A stretch of DNA of 64,000 bases from JAEUKA01 sp035328405 (GTDB lineage Bacteria; Myxococcota_A; Polyangia; Palsa-1104; JAEUJZ01). Both the position numbers and the translations under genes were made by a program. Where the stretch lies: assembly GCA_035328405.1 (NCBI GenBank), contig DAOLIT010000007.1:1-64000 (forward strand), written 5' to 3'. Below the pieces are notes generated by a model. It was not told the origin of the DNA. It did not search any database and worked only from the letters and a program-made list of their open reading frames with translations. This document shows positions 34,382 to 42,970 of this stretch, one piece after another. Position 1 is the first letter of the stretch. Every line of letters starts with the position of its first letter.

Positions 34382-34966
34382 ATGCCGATTTTCATCCATC
34401 CGAGCGCCGAGGTTTCCCCCTGCGCGCAACTTGCCGACGGTGTTCGGGTGTACAACCAAGTCCACATTCGCGAAAACGCCGTCGTTGGAGAGCACACGAT
34501 CCTTGGAAAAGACTGCTACATCGACCAGGGTGTTCGCGTCGGGGCTCGGTGCAAAATCCAAAACGGCGTGTACCTGTATCACGGCGTCGTCGTCGAAGAT
34601 GGCGTGTTTTTGGGCCCAAGAGTCACGACGACCAACGATTTGCATCCTCGCGCGATTTTTCCCGACGGAAACATGCGAGGCCCGAATGATTTTCGAGTGG
34701 TTCCGACGAACATCGGCTACGGCGCGTCGATTGGTGCCGGTGCGATTTTGCTGTGCGGCATTTCGATCGGGAGGTTTGCGATGGTCGCGGCGGGTTCCGT
34801 CGTGACCAAGGATGTGCCCGACTTTGCGCTCGTTCGTGGGCATCCGGCCCGGCTCGTCGGTGCGGTGTGTGCATGCGGAGCCAAAATCGTCGGAAAACCG
34901 AAACACTGCACACATTGCGGTGAAGTTCTTTCCTCGGCGGCACTGTCGTTATCGCTGTTTCCGTAA
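34382..34966 (+). CDS. Left-handed beta-helix (hexapeptide) acyltransferase, WbpD-like
   Basis: The 194-residue protein consists of hexapeptide repeats (PSAEVSPCAQLADGV, IRENAVVGEHTILGKDCYID, VGARCKIQNGVYLYHG) with the DLHPRAIFPDG loop and IGAGAILLCGISIGRFAMVAAGSVVTKDVP typical of N-acetyltransferases acting on UDP-amino sugars. A C-terminal zinc-ribbon-like CxC/CxxC pair (CACGAKIVGKPKHCTHCGE) is extra. Location before ugd supports a role in nucleotide-sugar or O-antigen/exopolysaccharide synthesis. Exact substrate unknown. Confidence 0.85.
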   Translation: MPIFIHPSAEVSPCAQLADGVRVYNQVHIRENAVVGEHTILGKDCYIDQGVRVGARCKIQNGVYLYHGVVVEDGVFLGPRVTTTNDLHPRAIFPDGNMRGPNDFRVVPTNIGYGASIGAGAILLCGISIGRFAMVAAGSVVTKDVPDFALVRGHPARLVGAVCACGAKIVGKPKHCTHCGEVLSSAALSLSLFP

Positions 34967-35020
34967 GACGAATTTTCCGTTGGCCAACGGCACGAGCGCT
35001 GTGTCAAAACAGAAAATCTC

Positions 35021-36415
35021 ATGCGCATCGGTGTGTTCGGAACGGGCTACGTCGGTTTGGTGACGGGGGCGGGTTTTTCGGATTTTGGAAACGAAGTGAT
35101 TTGCGTGGACATCGACGAGGAACGCATCGCTCGTTTGCAACAAGGTGACATTCCGATTTACGAGCCGGGTTTGAAAGAACTCGTCCAAACCAACCGTGCT
35201 GAGGGCCGACTTTCGTTTTCGACGGATTTGGCCGCAGCGACGGTGGATCGAGAATTGGTGCTGCTTTGCGTGGGCACGCCGTCTTTGGAAACGGGTGAGG
35301 CGGACCTGCAACAGGTGTTCTCAGCAGCGGAGAGCGTTGGAAAAAACCTCTCGTCCGATTTTACGGTGGTGGTGGACAAATCGACGGTGCCGGTTGGAAC
35401 GGCAGAGCGGGTTCGGGACAGAATCGCGACGTGCTCGGACAAAGCGTTTGCGGTTGTGTCGAACCCCGAATTTTTGAAAGAGGGCAGCGCGCTCGACGAT
35501 TTTCTGGGACCGGATCGAATCGTGGTGGGCGTCGGGCCGGGTTCGGGACCGGGCGGACGACATACTCGTCTGAAAACACCGGAACAAGTCGATGACGAAG
35601 CCAGGCGCGTGCTGCGGCAGCTTTACTCGGCGGTCGTGCGCAAAACCGATCGGCTCCTGTTTATGGATGCGCGCACAGCAGAACTTACAAAGTACGCCTG
35701 CAACGCACATTTGGCGATGCGCATTTCGTTCATGAACGACCTGGCCCGGTTGTGTGAAGCGCATTCGGCGGATGTGGAGTTTCTGCGACGAGGCATGGGT
35801 TTGGACCAGCGCATCGGCCCAAGTTTTCTGTTTCCGGGTGTGGGATATGGTGGGTCGTGTTTTCCCAAGGACACGCGGGCGCTTTTGCACATGGCTGCTG
35901 AAGTCGGTTTGTCGTTGCCGCTGGTCGAGGCGACCGAGGCGATAAACCAACGTCAAAAGCTCCGTCTCGTCGAGAAACTGCTTTCGCTGTGGCAACTTTC
36001 GGAAGAACAACCCGCGCCGCTTTCGGGCAAACGGATTGCGGTGTGGGGTCTGTCGTTCAAACCCGAAACGGACGACGTGAGGGACGCGCCTGCGCTGGTG
36101 CTGATCGACAAACTGACGGCGCTTTCAGCACACGTTGCGGCGTATGACCCGGTGGCGAACGAGCCGGCGCGAAAAGCACTTTCGGGCCTTTTGAAAAACC
36201 GGGCGTCGCAAGTTTCGTTCGCTCACGACGGCTACGAGGCACTCGACGGTGCGGACGCGCTTTTGCTTTGCACGGAATGGCGACAATTTCGGCAGCCGGA
36301 TTTTGGAAAAATGGCGCGGCGCATGCGTGGGAAATGGTTGCTGGACGGTCGCAACACTTGGGATGCGACGCAGGCCAAAAACGCTGGCTTTGTGTACACG
36401 GCGATTGGCCGATAA
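35021..36415 (+). CDS. ugd: UDP-glucose 6-dehydrogenase
   Basis: The 464-residue enzyme oxidises UDP-glucose to UDP-glucuronate with NAD. It shows the Rossmann start RIGVFGTGYVGLVTGAGF, the substrate loop IYEPGLKELV, the VVDKSTVPVGTAERV segment, the catalytic cysteine in VGYGGSCFPKDTRAL and the C-terminal domain (IAVWGLSFKPETDDVRDAPA). A slightly long insertion after VGVGPGSGPGG (RHTRLKTPEQVD) is the only unusual feature. It lies 54 bp after the acyltransferase, fitting a polysaccharide-precursor operon. Confidence 0.94.
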   Translation: MRIGVFGTGYVGLVTGAGFSDFGNEVICVDIDEERIARLQQGDIPIYEPGLKELVQTNRAEGRLSFSTDLAAATVDRELVLLCVGTPSLETGEADLQQVFSAAESVGKNLSSDFTVVVDKSTVPVGTAERVRDRIATCSDKAFAVVSNPEFLKEGSALDDFLGPDRIVVGVGPGSGPGGRHTRLKTPEQVDDEARRVLRQLYSAVVRKTDRLLFMDARTAELTKYACNAHLAMRISFMNDLARLCEAHSADVEFLRRGMGLDQRIGPSFLFPGVGYGGSCFPKDTRALLHMAAEVGLSLPLVEATEAINQRQKLRLVEKLLSLWQLSEEQPAPLSGKRIAVWGLSFKPETDDVRDAPALVLIDKLTALSAHVAAYDPVANEPARKALSGLLKNRASQVSFAHDGYEALDGADALLLCTEWRQFRQPDFGKMARRMRGKWLLDGRNTWDATQAKNAGFVYTAIGR

Positions 36416-36445
36416 CGCAGGAAAAGAGGCCTGCGGCTACTTTTT
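36416..36445 (+). terminator. Possible bidirectional terminator between ugd and the DUF2059 gene
   Basis: cgcagg (36416-36421) pairs with cctgcg (36430-36435) around an 8-base loop, followed by ttttt at 36441-36445. The stem is short. Both flanking genes end here, so it could serve both strands. Confidence 0.45.
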
Positions 36446-36946
36446 GGGGAGTTGGGCGGCGTCGAGGCGGCGTTTGATGCGCACGGACAGCTCGCTGCCC
36501 CATTGTTGGCCGATTTGGAGGGCTTCTTGGTTGAGCGCGGGTAGGGTTTGGGTCAATTTTTTGCCGAGCGGGGTTTCGTAAAAGCGCAAAAGTTCTTTGA
36601 TTTCTGCGGCGGTGAAGTGCTTGTCGTAAAGCGGCAGCAAACGGTCTAGCAGCTCACCGGCATGAACCTGTTTGCGCAGCTCGGCAAAGACCTCATCTTT
36701 CACGGTCGGCATCGCTTTTTGCAGGCTTGCGAACACTTGCTGCGCGGCTTGTTCCCCGATGGCTGCAGCTTGTGTCAGTTCGAGCAAATGCAGGATGTCG
36801 GCGTGTTTTTGCGCATCGACCTTGGACGGCTGTGGCCCGGTCGGTTTCTGAAACTTGGCGGACGGATTTTCATCTGCCGATGCCAACCGAGGAGCGAGCG
36901 CAGCGAACCACAGAGCCCAAAACCAAGCTCCGCCGCGCGCTACCAC
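36437..36946 (-). CDS. DUF2059-family secreted protein
   Basis: The 169-residue product has a signal peptide (MVARGGAWFWALWFAALAPRLASA) and a helical domain with the DUF2059 pattern LLDRLLPLYDKHFTAAEIKELLRFYETPLGKKL. The family is secreted or periplasmic and uncharacterised. Its start overlaps the end of the SDR gene by seven bases, so the two are probably co-transcribed. Confidence 0.8.
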   Translation of the reverse strand: MVARGGAWFWALWFAALAPRLASADENPSAKFQKPTGPQPSKVDAQKHADILHLLELTQAAAIGEQAAQQVFASLQKAMPTVKDEVFAELRKQVHAGELLDRLLPLYDKHFTAAEIKELLRFYETPLGKKLTQTLPALNQEALQIGQQWGSELSVRIKRRLDAAQLPKK

Positions 36947-37659
36947 GGGACCGATGTGCCTTGGTATTGCAGAAATTGCCCGGTTTGTTCGAGGGAAAGC
37001 TGGTCGATGACCTGATTCATGGCTGCGACGCTCTCGGCGGCGGTCATCATGCCGTACCCGCGCGTCAGGTCGGTTTGCACCATGCCCGGATGCATGGCGA
37101 CCACCGTGATGCCGCGCTTTTTCAAATCCACAGCCAAGCTGCGCGTCACCATGTTCATGGCGGCTTTGCTCATGCGGTAGCCGTAGTAACCGCCCGAGTT
37201 GTTGTCTTCGAGCGAACCCATGCGCGAGGTCAGGTTGACGACCTTGCTGCCCTCTTTGAGGTTGGGAAGAAGCGCGTGCGTCACCATGAGCGCCCCGAGC
37301 GCGTTCACTTGGAACTGCCGAAGCACGTTTTGAACATCCATGTTTTCGAGCGTCTCGACGTGCAAAATCCCGGCGTTGTTGAGCAGCAGGTTGATAGGCA
37401 AAGAACCTACAGTGTCCGCCATGTCGGAGACTGAGCGTTCATCTGCGACATCGAGCTGCACCACCTGCAATTGCTCGCTGTGCTGTTCGAGGAGCGTGCT
37501 CAGCGCCGAGGCCGTCGTCGGATTTCTCGCTCCGGCAATCACGCGAGCGCCGCGTTCCAAAAAAGCACGTACAAACTCAAGACCAATTCCTCGGCTGGCA
37601 CCAGTCACCAGCACGGTCGCTGGGGCGCTTGGCCCCACGCTACTGCTTGCTTCGTCCAT
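36940..37659 (-). CDS. Short-chain dehydrogenase/reductase, C-factor-like
   Basis: The 239-residue protein has the classical SDR features: VLVTGASRGIG for NAD(P), LLLNNAG, the catalytic serine region NLTSRMGS and YGYRMSK (YxxxK). The YYGYRMSKAAMNM context is that of the C-factor/CsgA-like SDR branch, known in Myxococcus as a developmental signal. Many such proteins are simply oxidoreductases, so that role is not assumed here. Substrate unknown. Confidence 0.85.
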   Translation of the reverse strand: MDEASSSVGPSAPATVLVTGASRGIGLEFVRAFLERGARVIAGARNPTTASALSTLLEQHSEQLQVVQLDVADERSVSDMADTVGSLPINLLLNNAGILHVETLENMDVQNVLRQFQVNALGALMVTHALLPNLKEGSKVVNLTSRMGSLEDNNSGGYYGYRMSKAAMNMVTRSLAVDLKKRGITVVAMHPGMVQTDLTRGYGMMTAAESVAAMNQVIDQLSLEQTGQFLQYQGTSVPW

Positions 37660-37758
37660 TTTGACCTTTTTAGGGCAGAACCGGCTCGCACTGCAATCGG
37701 TTTCCGGGCAAGGGCCCCGGCAGGACCGCAGGGACCAATCAATCTGTGTGAAATGGCG

Positions 37759-38850
37759 TTACTGGCGCTCATCGTGGATGTCGGTCGATAGCAACGAGAT
37801 GAGCGCGCTTTTTGTGTCGAATTTTCCGTGCAGCAAGTGATACAGCGCCGACACAATCGAGGTCCGAACTTGGTGTTTGTGTCCAAGAATGTGTGCCTCG
37901 CGCACCATCGCCGGACCGTCGCACACGCGGCCCACTTGGCGCAGCGCATCCGACAGCGGGACGCGCTGACCCAGCAGGCGGCCCAGCTCGAAGTCGGCGG
38001 AACCACGACGTTCGGTCGCGGCCACGTACTCGCCGACGCCAGCCAGACCGAAAAATGTGCGTTCCTCGGCACCCAATTTGGCCGCGAGCCGGGCCATTTC
38101 CGCTGCGCCCCGCGTGATCAAAATGGCGCGGGCCGGCGTCCCCAAATCCAAAATGTTGGCAACACCCGCTGCCAGCGCAATCACCGACGAGCCCGCTCGG
38201 GCCAGCTCGACCCCAATCAGGTCGCGCGTCTTGTACACCAACAGCGAGTGTCCCGAGAGCACCTGGATGGCTTGGTCGCCCACTTCGTCAAACCGACTGC
38301 CGCACACGAGCGCCGCCGGAGAAAACTCCTCCAAATCCGGTGCCAGCGCGGGTCCGGCAAACACGCCAATTTTTCGGATCGGCGTCAATTCGGCAATCGC
38401 CTGCGAAATGAGCTGCGTGTGAGGAAATTCCTCACTTGCTGGAATCACGCTGCCGATGGCGTGGATGGCGGTTTGGTTGCCATGCAGATGGGGTGCTGCC
38501 AGCCGCAACACTTTGCGCACGGCTGGGGCAGGCACCGCCAAAAAAATCACATCGGCTGAGGCCAAATCCGACGCCACAATCGTCGTGACCTGCTTGCGCT
38601 CGGCCTGCTGAGCGGAGTGGGCGGCGTGGACCTCGGGCACTTCTCCGATGGCCGCCGGAACATCGACTTGCGCGGGCTCGCTCTCAGCGCGGTTGTCATC
38701 CGGGCCCGTGCGAAGCATCTCGCGAGGCGGACAATAGTGCAACACGCTCGAGATTCGGTCGGGCAGGCGGCGTTGGTTGTGCAAAAGAAAAGACGCCAGC
38801 GCACGCGCCCAACGACCGCCGCCTACGACGGCTACCGACAAACTGGTCAT
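37759..38850 (-). CDS. GpsA-like protein lacking catalytic lysines
   Basis: Overall this 363-residue protein follows NAD(P)-dependent glycerol-3-phosphate dehydrogenase: a Rossmann start (VAVVGGGRWARALASFL) and the end segment ILITRGAAEMARLAAKLGAEERTFFGLAGVGEYVAT. Key residues differ. The lysine of 'KG' is gone (HAIGSVIPAS), the 'ALKNV' lysine is serine (GVELARAGSSV, S221), and the Asn before 'ARAILITRG' is Pro. It is therefore probably not a normal dehydrogenase. Its ATG overlaps the acyltransferase stop (ATGA), so the two proteins probably work together in lipid metabolism or its regulation. Confidence 0.8.
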   Translation of the reverse strand: MTSLSVAVVGGGRWARALASFLLHNQRRLPDRISSVLHYCPPREMLRTGPDDNRAESEPAQVDVPAAIGEVPEVHAAHSAQQAERKQVTTIVASDLASADVIFLAVPAPAVRKVLRLAAPHLHGNQTAIHAIGSVIPASEEFPHTQLISQAIAELTPIRKIGVFAGPALAPDLEEFSPAALVCGSRFDEVGDQAIQVLSGHSLLVYKTRDLIGVELARAGSSVIALAAGVANILDLGTPARAILITRGAAEMARLAAKLGAEERTFFGLAGVGEYVAATERRGSADFELGRLLGQRVPLSDALRQVGRVCDGPAMVREAHILGHKHQVRTSIVSALYHLLHGKFDTKSALISLLSTDIHDERQ

Positions 38851-40469
38851 GGCTCATCCCCCAACGATTCGACTCGGTTTTGGTAGTAATACAGAAGCTG
38901 CCGATCGACCACCGTCACGGCTTGCGACGGAGTTCGCAGCGCGACAGGCTCGGTGTGGTAGCTCGCAAAGGCACCAAGGGCGGCTTCGATGACCTGTTCG
39001 GGTGTTCCGTCAGCGACGGGCCCTAGCACATGCCGCTTGTTTCGCAACTGTTGTTGCAAACGCGACATTTCCATACACAGGTCGGCGTCCGACACATGCA
39101 AATCGAGCGGTTGCCGAAGCCGCCTGTACAAATCCAGGCTCGGCAGTGCCGCAGTCACTTTTCGCCACAGCACATGCGCCAAAAGATGCGTGGGCAAAAG
39201 CACTGTGTCTCGACGGTAAGCGCGAGCAATCGCGGTTCCCGTTTGGTTCATGTATTCCGTGTCTCGCTGCGCGACGTGCGTGGGCTTTTGAGCCACCCAA
39301 AAAAACCGCGCGAGGTCCACCACTTGTCCGTGCGGCCCGATTGATTCCCCCGTGTCGGTCACCGGGTGTCCGAGCACATCCATCGGCTCCGAAAAGCGGA
39401 CGACAATCGCTCCCGTGTGCGTCAGCATCGAGCGCGCAAAATCGACCACTTTTTGCCACTGCGCCGATTCGTCGTCTTCGATGATGAAACGCGCCTTGCC
39501 GGTTTCCTTCAAATGATCTGCGATGAGCGTTTCAGCCTCGAGAACAAGCTGTTGGTTGATCGTGACCGGAACGACAAAAATGGGTCGCACCGCCGCACCG
39601 TTCGCAAGTCCCGCTTGCCGTCGGAAACCTTCCACGGTGGCCGTCAGAGCGGTGCCCAAAAGCCCGAGCTTCAATTTCCCCTCGACCCGACCCGAGCGCG
39701 ACCGTGTTCCCCCCGGAAAAAACATCGAGTGATAACCGCGCTCCAAAATCACCTGCGAATACGTTTTCAAAACGTCTTTGTAAAGCTCGTGCCGAATGCG
39801 CCGATCGACGCGATACGCGCCGCAGTTCCGCATGAAAAAGCCCAAAATCGGGTTCGTAAACAGGTTTTTACCAGCGCCATACGTCGTCGGTGGCAAACCC
39901 GCCGCTTGCAGAGCGTAGCCCATCACTGGAGAGTCCAAGTTCGATAGGTGCGTTGGCACACAAACCAGCGTGCCCCGCGCCGCCAGCGCCCTCAGCTTCG
40001 CGAGCGGTCCAGTGACCTGCAACCGCTCTCCCAGCCGAGACAACAGCGCCTCTTCTTGCAGCATGTGAAACGGCAGTTTCAACGGATTTTCCGGGGACAA
40101 AAGCAGCGACAGCGCCGGGGCGACCACACGCGAAGCAAACGTGTACACATGTTTTTGAAAACCGCCTGCCACGTCTTGCGCATAGTCTGCAATCAGGCGC
40201 TCCAAGTCCTGTTCGAGCATCCTGCGCGACTTTCCCCCAAGCGACCGCCACAGCCGTTTCCATTCCGACAGCGCGCGGACTTCTTCTTGCGCGTGGCCTT
40301 CCGACAACCGCCGGATTTCCGACAGGCAAGCGTCGTTCAGAATGTACTCCGGTTGGTTTTGAGAGAGCACGGTTTGCAGCGCGCGTCGCGTCGTCTCCAG
40401 TACGATGCGTTCGCGTTCTTTGTGAAACCGCAACAGAGGATAGTCACTCACGGGTTCGTTTTCGGACAC
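38847..40469 (-). CDS. PlsB-like glycerol-3-phosphate acyltransferase
   Basis: The 540-residue protein has the acyltransferase block PTHLSNLDSPVM (HxxxxD), GAYRVDRR, MFFPGGTRSRSGR and RPIFVVPVTIN, with long N- and C-terminal helical parts as in PlsB-type enzymes rather than small PlsC ones. It would acylate glycerol-3-phosphate or a related acceptor at the membrane. It is coupled to the GpsA-like gene downstream, which would normally supply its substrate but appears inactive. Confidence 0.83.
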   Translation of the reverse strand: MSENEPVSDYPLLRFHKERERIVLETTRRALQTVLSQNQPEYILNDACLSEIRRLSEGHAQEEVRALSEWKRLWRSLGGKSRRMLEQDLERLIADYAQDVAGGFQKHVYTFASRVVAPALSLLLSPENPLKLPFHMLQEEALLSRLGERLQVTGPLAKLRALAARGTLVCVPTHLSNLDSPVMGYALQAAGLPPTTYGAGKNLFTNPILGFFMRNCGAYRVDRRIRHELYKDVLKTYSQVILERGYHSMFFPGGTRSRSGRVEGKLKLGLLGTALTATVEGFRRQAGLANGAAVRPIFVVPVTINQQLVLEAETLIADHLKETGKARFIIEDDESAQWQKVVDFARSMLTHTGAIVVRFSEPMDVLGHPVTDTGESIGPHGQVVDLARFFWVAQKPTHVAQRDTEYMNQTGTAIARAYRRDTVLLPTHLLAHVLWRKVTAALPSLDLYRRLRQPLDLHVSDADLCMEMSRLQQQLRNKRHVLGPVADGTPEQVIEAALGAFASYHTEPVALRTPSQAVTVVDRQLLYYYQNRVESLGDEP

Positions 40470-40601
40470 GGGGGGTCATTTTATCACCTGAAGTTGGCGC
40501 AAAAACAGCCAGAACTTCCGGCGCAACGGAAAGGGCTCTGCAAAAGTCTGCAAACGTTTTCGATGGCTTTGTCTACAGGCAGCTTGCGATAGGATGAACG
40601 G

Positions 40602-41405
40602 ATGCTTGGGGGTGTCCTGAAACTCGAATGGGCTGAACGTTCTGTTGAGCGGCTTTTTTCGCTGCGCAAAGACGAAACGCGGATGCGCGCGGCTGTGTCA
40701 GCGGTGTGGATTTGGACAGCCGTTGCGGTGTTGCATCCGTTCTACCAAAGCGTCGGAAAGTTCTACCTTGCGAAACTGGGTTTTCCGTCGGCGCTGATGT
40801 ATGTCACCTGCGCGTTTGAGTTTCTTCTGGGGGTTGTTGTTTTTCTGTGCAAACCGACCAAACAGCTTGTGTTTTTTCAGGCTCTTTTGGTGCTGTGTTT
40901 CTCGCTCATTCTGGCCGCTTCCGAACCCCTCCTTTTGGCGAATCCGTTTGGTGTTCTGTCCAAAAATTTGCAATTCCTTTGCATCCTTTGGGTGTCCTAT
41001 GTTGTGGAAAAGGAGGGCGAATTTTCGGAAAAAACACTGTCGATTCTGCGTTTGGGAATGGCATGCGTGTGGTTCACAGAGGGCCTTTTCCCCAAGCTCC
41101 TGTTTCAACAACAAATCGAGTTACAGATGGTTCCCCAATTGGGAATCACTTTTGTTTCTCCATCCGTCGCTGTTGGTTGTATAGGAATCTGCCAAATTCT
41201 GAGTGGATGTTTGGCTCTGTTGTTGAAAGGAACACCACTCCGTTTCGTGTTGTCTCTTCAGGCAGCGGCACTCCTTTTTCTTCCATTGGTGGTTGGTTTT
41301 CTGGTGCCATATCTTTGGGTTCACCCCTTTGGACCTTTTTCCAAAAATCTCCCCATTTTTGTCGGCACCCTGATCGTGAGGAAGCGATGTGGTGGCTTGT
41401 CCTGA
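40602..41405 (+). CDS. DoxX-like membrane protein with duplicated halves
   Basis: The 267-residue product has about eight hydrophobic segments. The family hallmark NPFGVLSKNLQFL occurs near the middle and again at the end (HPFGPFSKNLPIF), so it looks like two DoxX-like units in one chain. The start at 40602 is uncertain; ATG 40683 is an alternative that gives a shorter N-terminus. Codon use is more A+T-rich than the neighbours. DoxX-like proteins are poorly understood membrane proteins, some linked to redox stress. It overlaps the DUF2269 gene by 19 bp. Confidence 0.7.
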   Translation: MLGGVLKLEWAERSVERLFSLRKDETRMRAAVSAVWIWTAVAVLHPFYQSVGKFYLAKLGFPSALMYVTCAFEFLLGVVVFLCKPTKQLVFFQALLVLCFSLILAASEPLLLANPFGVLSKNLQFLCILWVSYVVEKEGEFSEKTLSILRLGMACVWFTEGLFPKLLFQQQIELQMVPQLGITFVSPSVAVGCIGICQILSGCLALLLKGTPLRFVLSLQAAALLFLPLVVGFLVPYLWVHPFGPFSKNLPIFVGTLIVRKRCGGLS

Positions 41406-41857
41406 AAACCTGTCACGTCCTGTTTGCCATGCTGTATTTGGGAACCGGGCTCGGCAGCGCGTATTACAAACTTCGGGCCTTCGCGAGCCGCGACGTGCGA
41501 GCGATCGCGTTCGTGGACAACGAGATTGTCCGCGCGGATTGGTTGTTTACGGTTCCATCGGGAATCGTCATGCCAGCGACGGGAGCAACGATGGTGTATT
41601 GGATCAAACTCCCGTGGACCACATCGTGGGTCCTGGTTGCGTTCAGTTTGTGGACGGTGGCGGGTCTGTCGTGGATGTGGGCTGCGTGGCTGCAAATCAA
41701 GATGAAAACGTGGTCTGCGCAAGCGGCCCAAGACGGCAAACCGCTGTCTGCGGAATATGTGCGCGCGCAAACGCTTTGGATGTGGCTGGGGATACCGGCG
41801 TTTTTGGCCGCAGTGGCCACCGTGGCGGTGATGGTGTCCAAGCCGACGTTTTGGTGA
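41387..41857 (+). CDS. DUF2269-type integral membrane protein
   Basis: The 156-residue protein has four hydrophobic helices with the pattern MWWLVLKTCHVLFAMLYLG, DWLFTVPSGIVMPATGATMV and TLWMWLGIPAFLAAVATVAV, typical of DUF2269. The ATG at 41387 lies inside the end of the DoxX-like gene in another frame, with GAGGAAG as ribosome site. DoxX and DUF2269 proteins often occur together. Function unknown. Confidence 0.82.
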   Translation: MWWLVLKTCHVLFAMLYLGTGLGSAYYKLRAFASRDVRAIAFVDNEIVRADWLFTVPSGIVMPATGATMVYWIKLPWTTSWVLVAFSLWTVAGLSWMWAAWLQIKMKTWSAQAAQDGKPLSAEYVRAQTLWMWLGIPAFLAAVATVAVMVSKPTFW

Positions 41858-41950
41858 GTTGCCCGCCGATTGCAAATTCGTTTGACGGTTGGTGCATCGG
41901 CCTTTTAGCCTGTCGCGCCGCCGAGCTGTGTGCTCGTGCGTCTTTCCGAC

Positions 41951-42931
41951 ATGCGACCCGAATTGCTTTCTGAACTCTGTACCGGCGATGCGCTGTGGAT
42001 TTTGCGGGCCGGGCTTTTTTTCGCGAACGACCCCCCACAAAACGCTGAACTTGTCAAGCGCCCCCTTTATGCGGAGCTCTGCGAGAAGGCTCGCGAACAA
42101 GCGCGCGACCTTTTGAATGTTGCGCCGGATGTGCTGAGGCAAAACATCGAGGAGATTCTGCTTCTTGACGGCGCGCCGCTGGGTTTGCAGTGGATGTTCG
42201 ACAGCGACGTGCTGCGACACGTCTTGCCGGAACTTCACGCGACGGTGAATTTTTCACAAGAAGCTGGGCGACGGCACAAAGACGTGTGGGAACACACCAA
42301 GCAAGTGGTGTGGCAAGCCCCGGCGCGGCCTCTTTTGCGGTGGTCGGCGCTTTTGCATGACATTGGGAAAGTCAAAACGCGGGCGTATACCAGCGACGGA
42401 AAAGTCACGTTTCATCGGCACAGCGAAGTCGGCGCAAGGTTGTTTGATGACCTGGCTCGTCGCTTTCGCTTCGACCGAGACAGTCACCGCACGCTGCGTT
42501 TTTTGATCCTTCATCATTTGCGCCCGAATGCGTATTTGCCGTCGTGGACGGATTCGGCGGTGCGGCGGTTTGCAAAGGAAATTGGGCCGCTTTTGCCCGA
42601 TTTGCTCGATTTGTCTCGCGCGGACATCACCTCGCGTCGGCCCGGACGCAGGCAGCAGGGACTGTGCAACATCGACGAGCTTTCGTCGCGCGTGGACCAG
42701 ATCGTCGCGGACGATGCCGTGGTGCCACCGTTGCCGAGTGGAATCGGGGACGAAATTATGCAGAAGTTTCGTTTGCCTCCGTCGCGACTCATCGGGGATT
42801 TGAAGAAGGAATTGCTCGCGAAAATCGAAGAGGGTGTGCTCGAGCGAGCGAGAGAGTCGGAATACTACATGCCGACGGTGGAAGAACTTCTGTCGATGCG
42901 CAACGAACCCCCATCGCCATGTTGCGAATGA
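41951..42931 (+). CDS. HD-domain protein resembling the C-terminal half of CCA-adding enzymes
   Basis: The 326-residue product has an HD phosphohydrolase domain (HKDVWEHTKQVVWQ, LLRWSALLHDIGKVKT, HRHSEVGARLFDDL), placed as in the bacterial tRNA nucleotidyltransferase C-terminal region. The nucleotidyltransferase head (GG/DxD) is absent. Such stand-alone HD proteins may hydrolyse nucleotide phosphates or 2',3'-cyclic phosphates. A GTG at 41930 is an alternative start (MLVRLSDMRPELL). The gene is convergent with mscS. Confidence 0.75.
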   Translation: MRPELLSELCTGDALWILRAGLFFANDPPQNAELVKRPLYAELCEKAREQARDLLNVAPDVLRQNIEEILLLDGAPLGLQWMFDSDVLRHVLPELHATVNFSQEAGRRHKDVWEHTKQVVWQAPARPLLRWSALLHDIGKVKTRAYTSDGKVTFHRHSEVGARLFDDLARRFRFDRDSHRTLRFLILHHLRPNAYLPSWTDSAVRRFAKEIGPLLPDLLDLSRADITSRRPGRRQQGLCNIDELSSRVDQIVADDAVVPPLPSGIGDEIMQKFRLPPSRLIGDLKKELLAKIEEGVLERARESEYYMPTVEELLSMRNEPPSPCCE

Positions 42932-42970
42932 CGGTGCAGGGTTCCTTTTGCGGATGCGGTAAAAGTTGAT

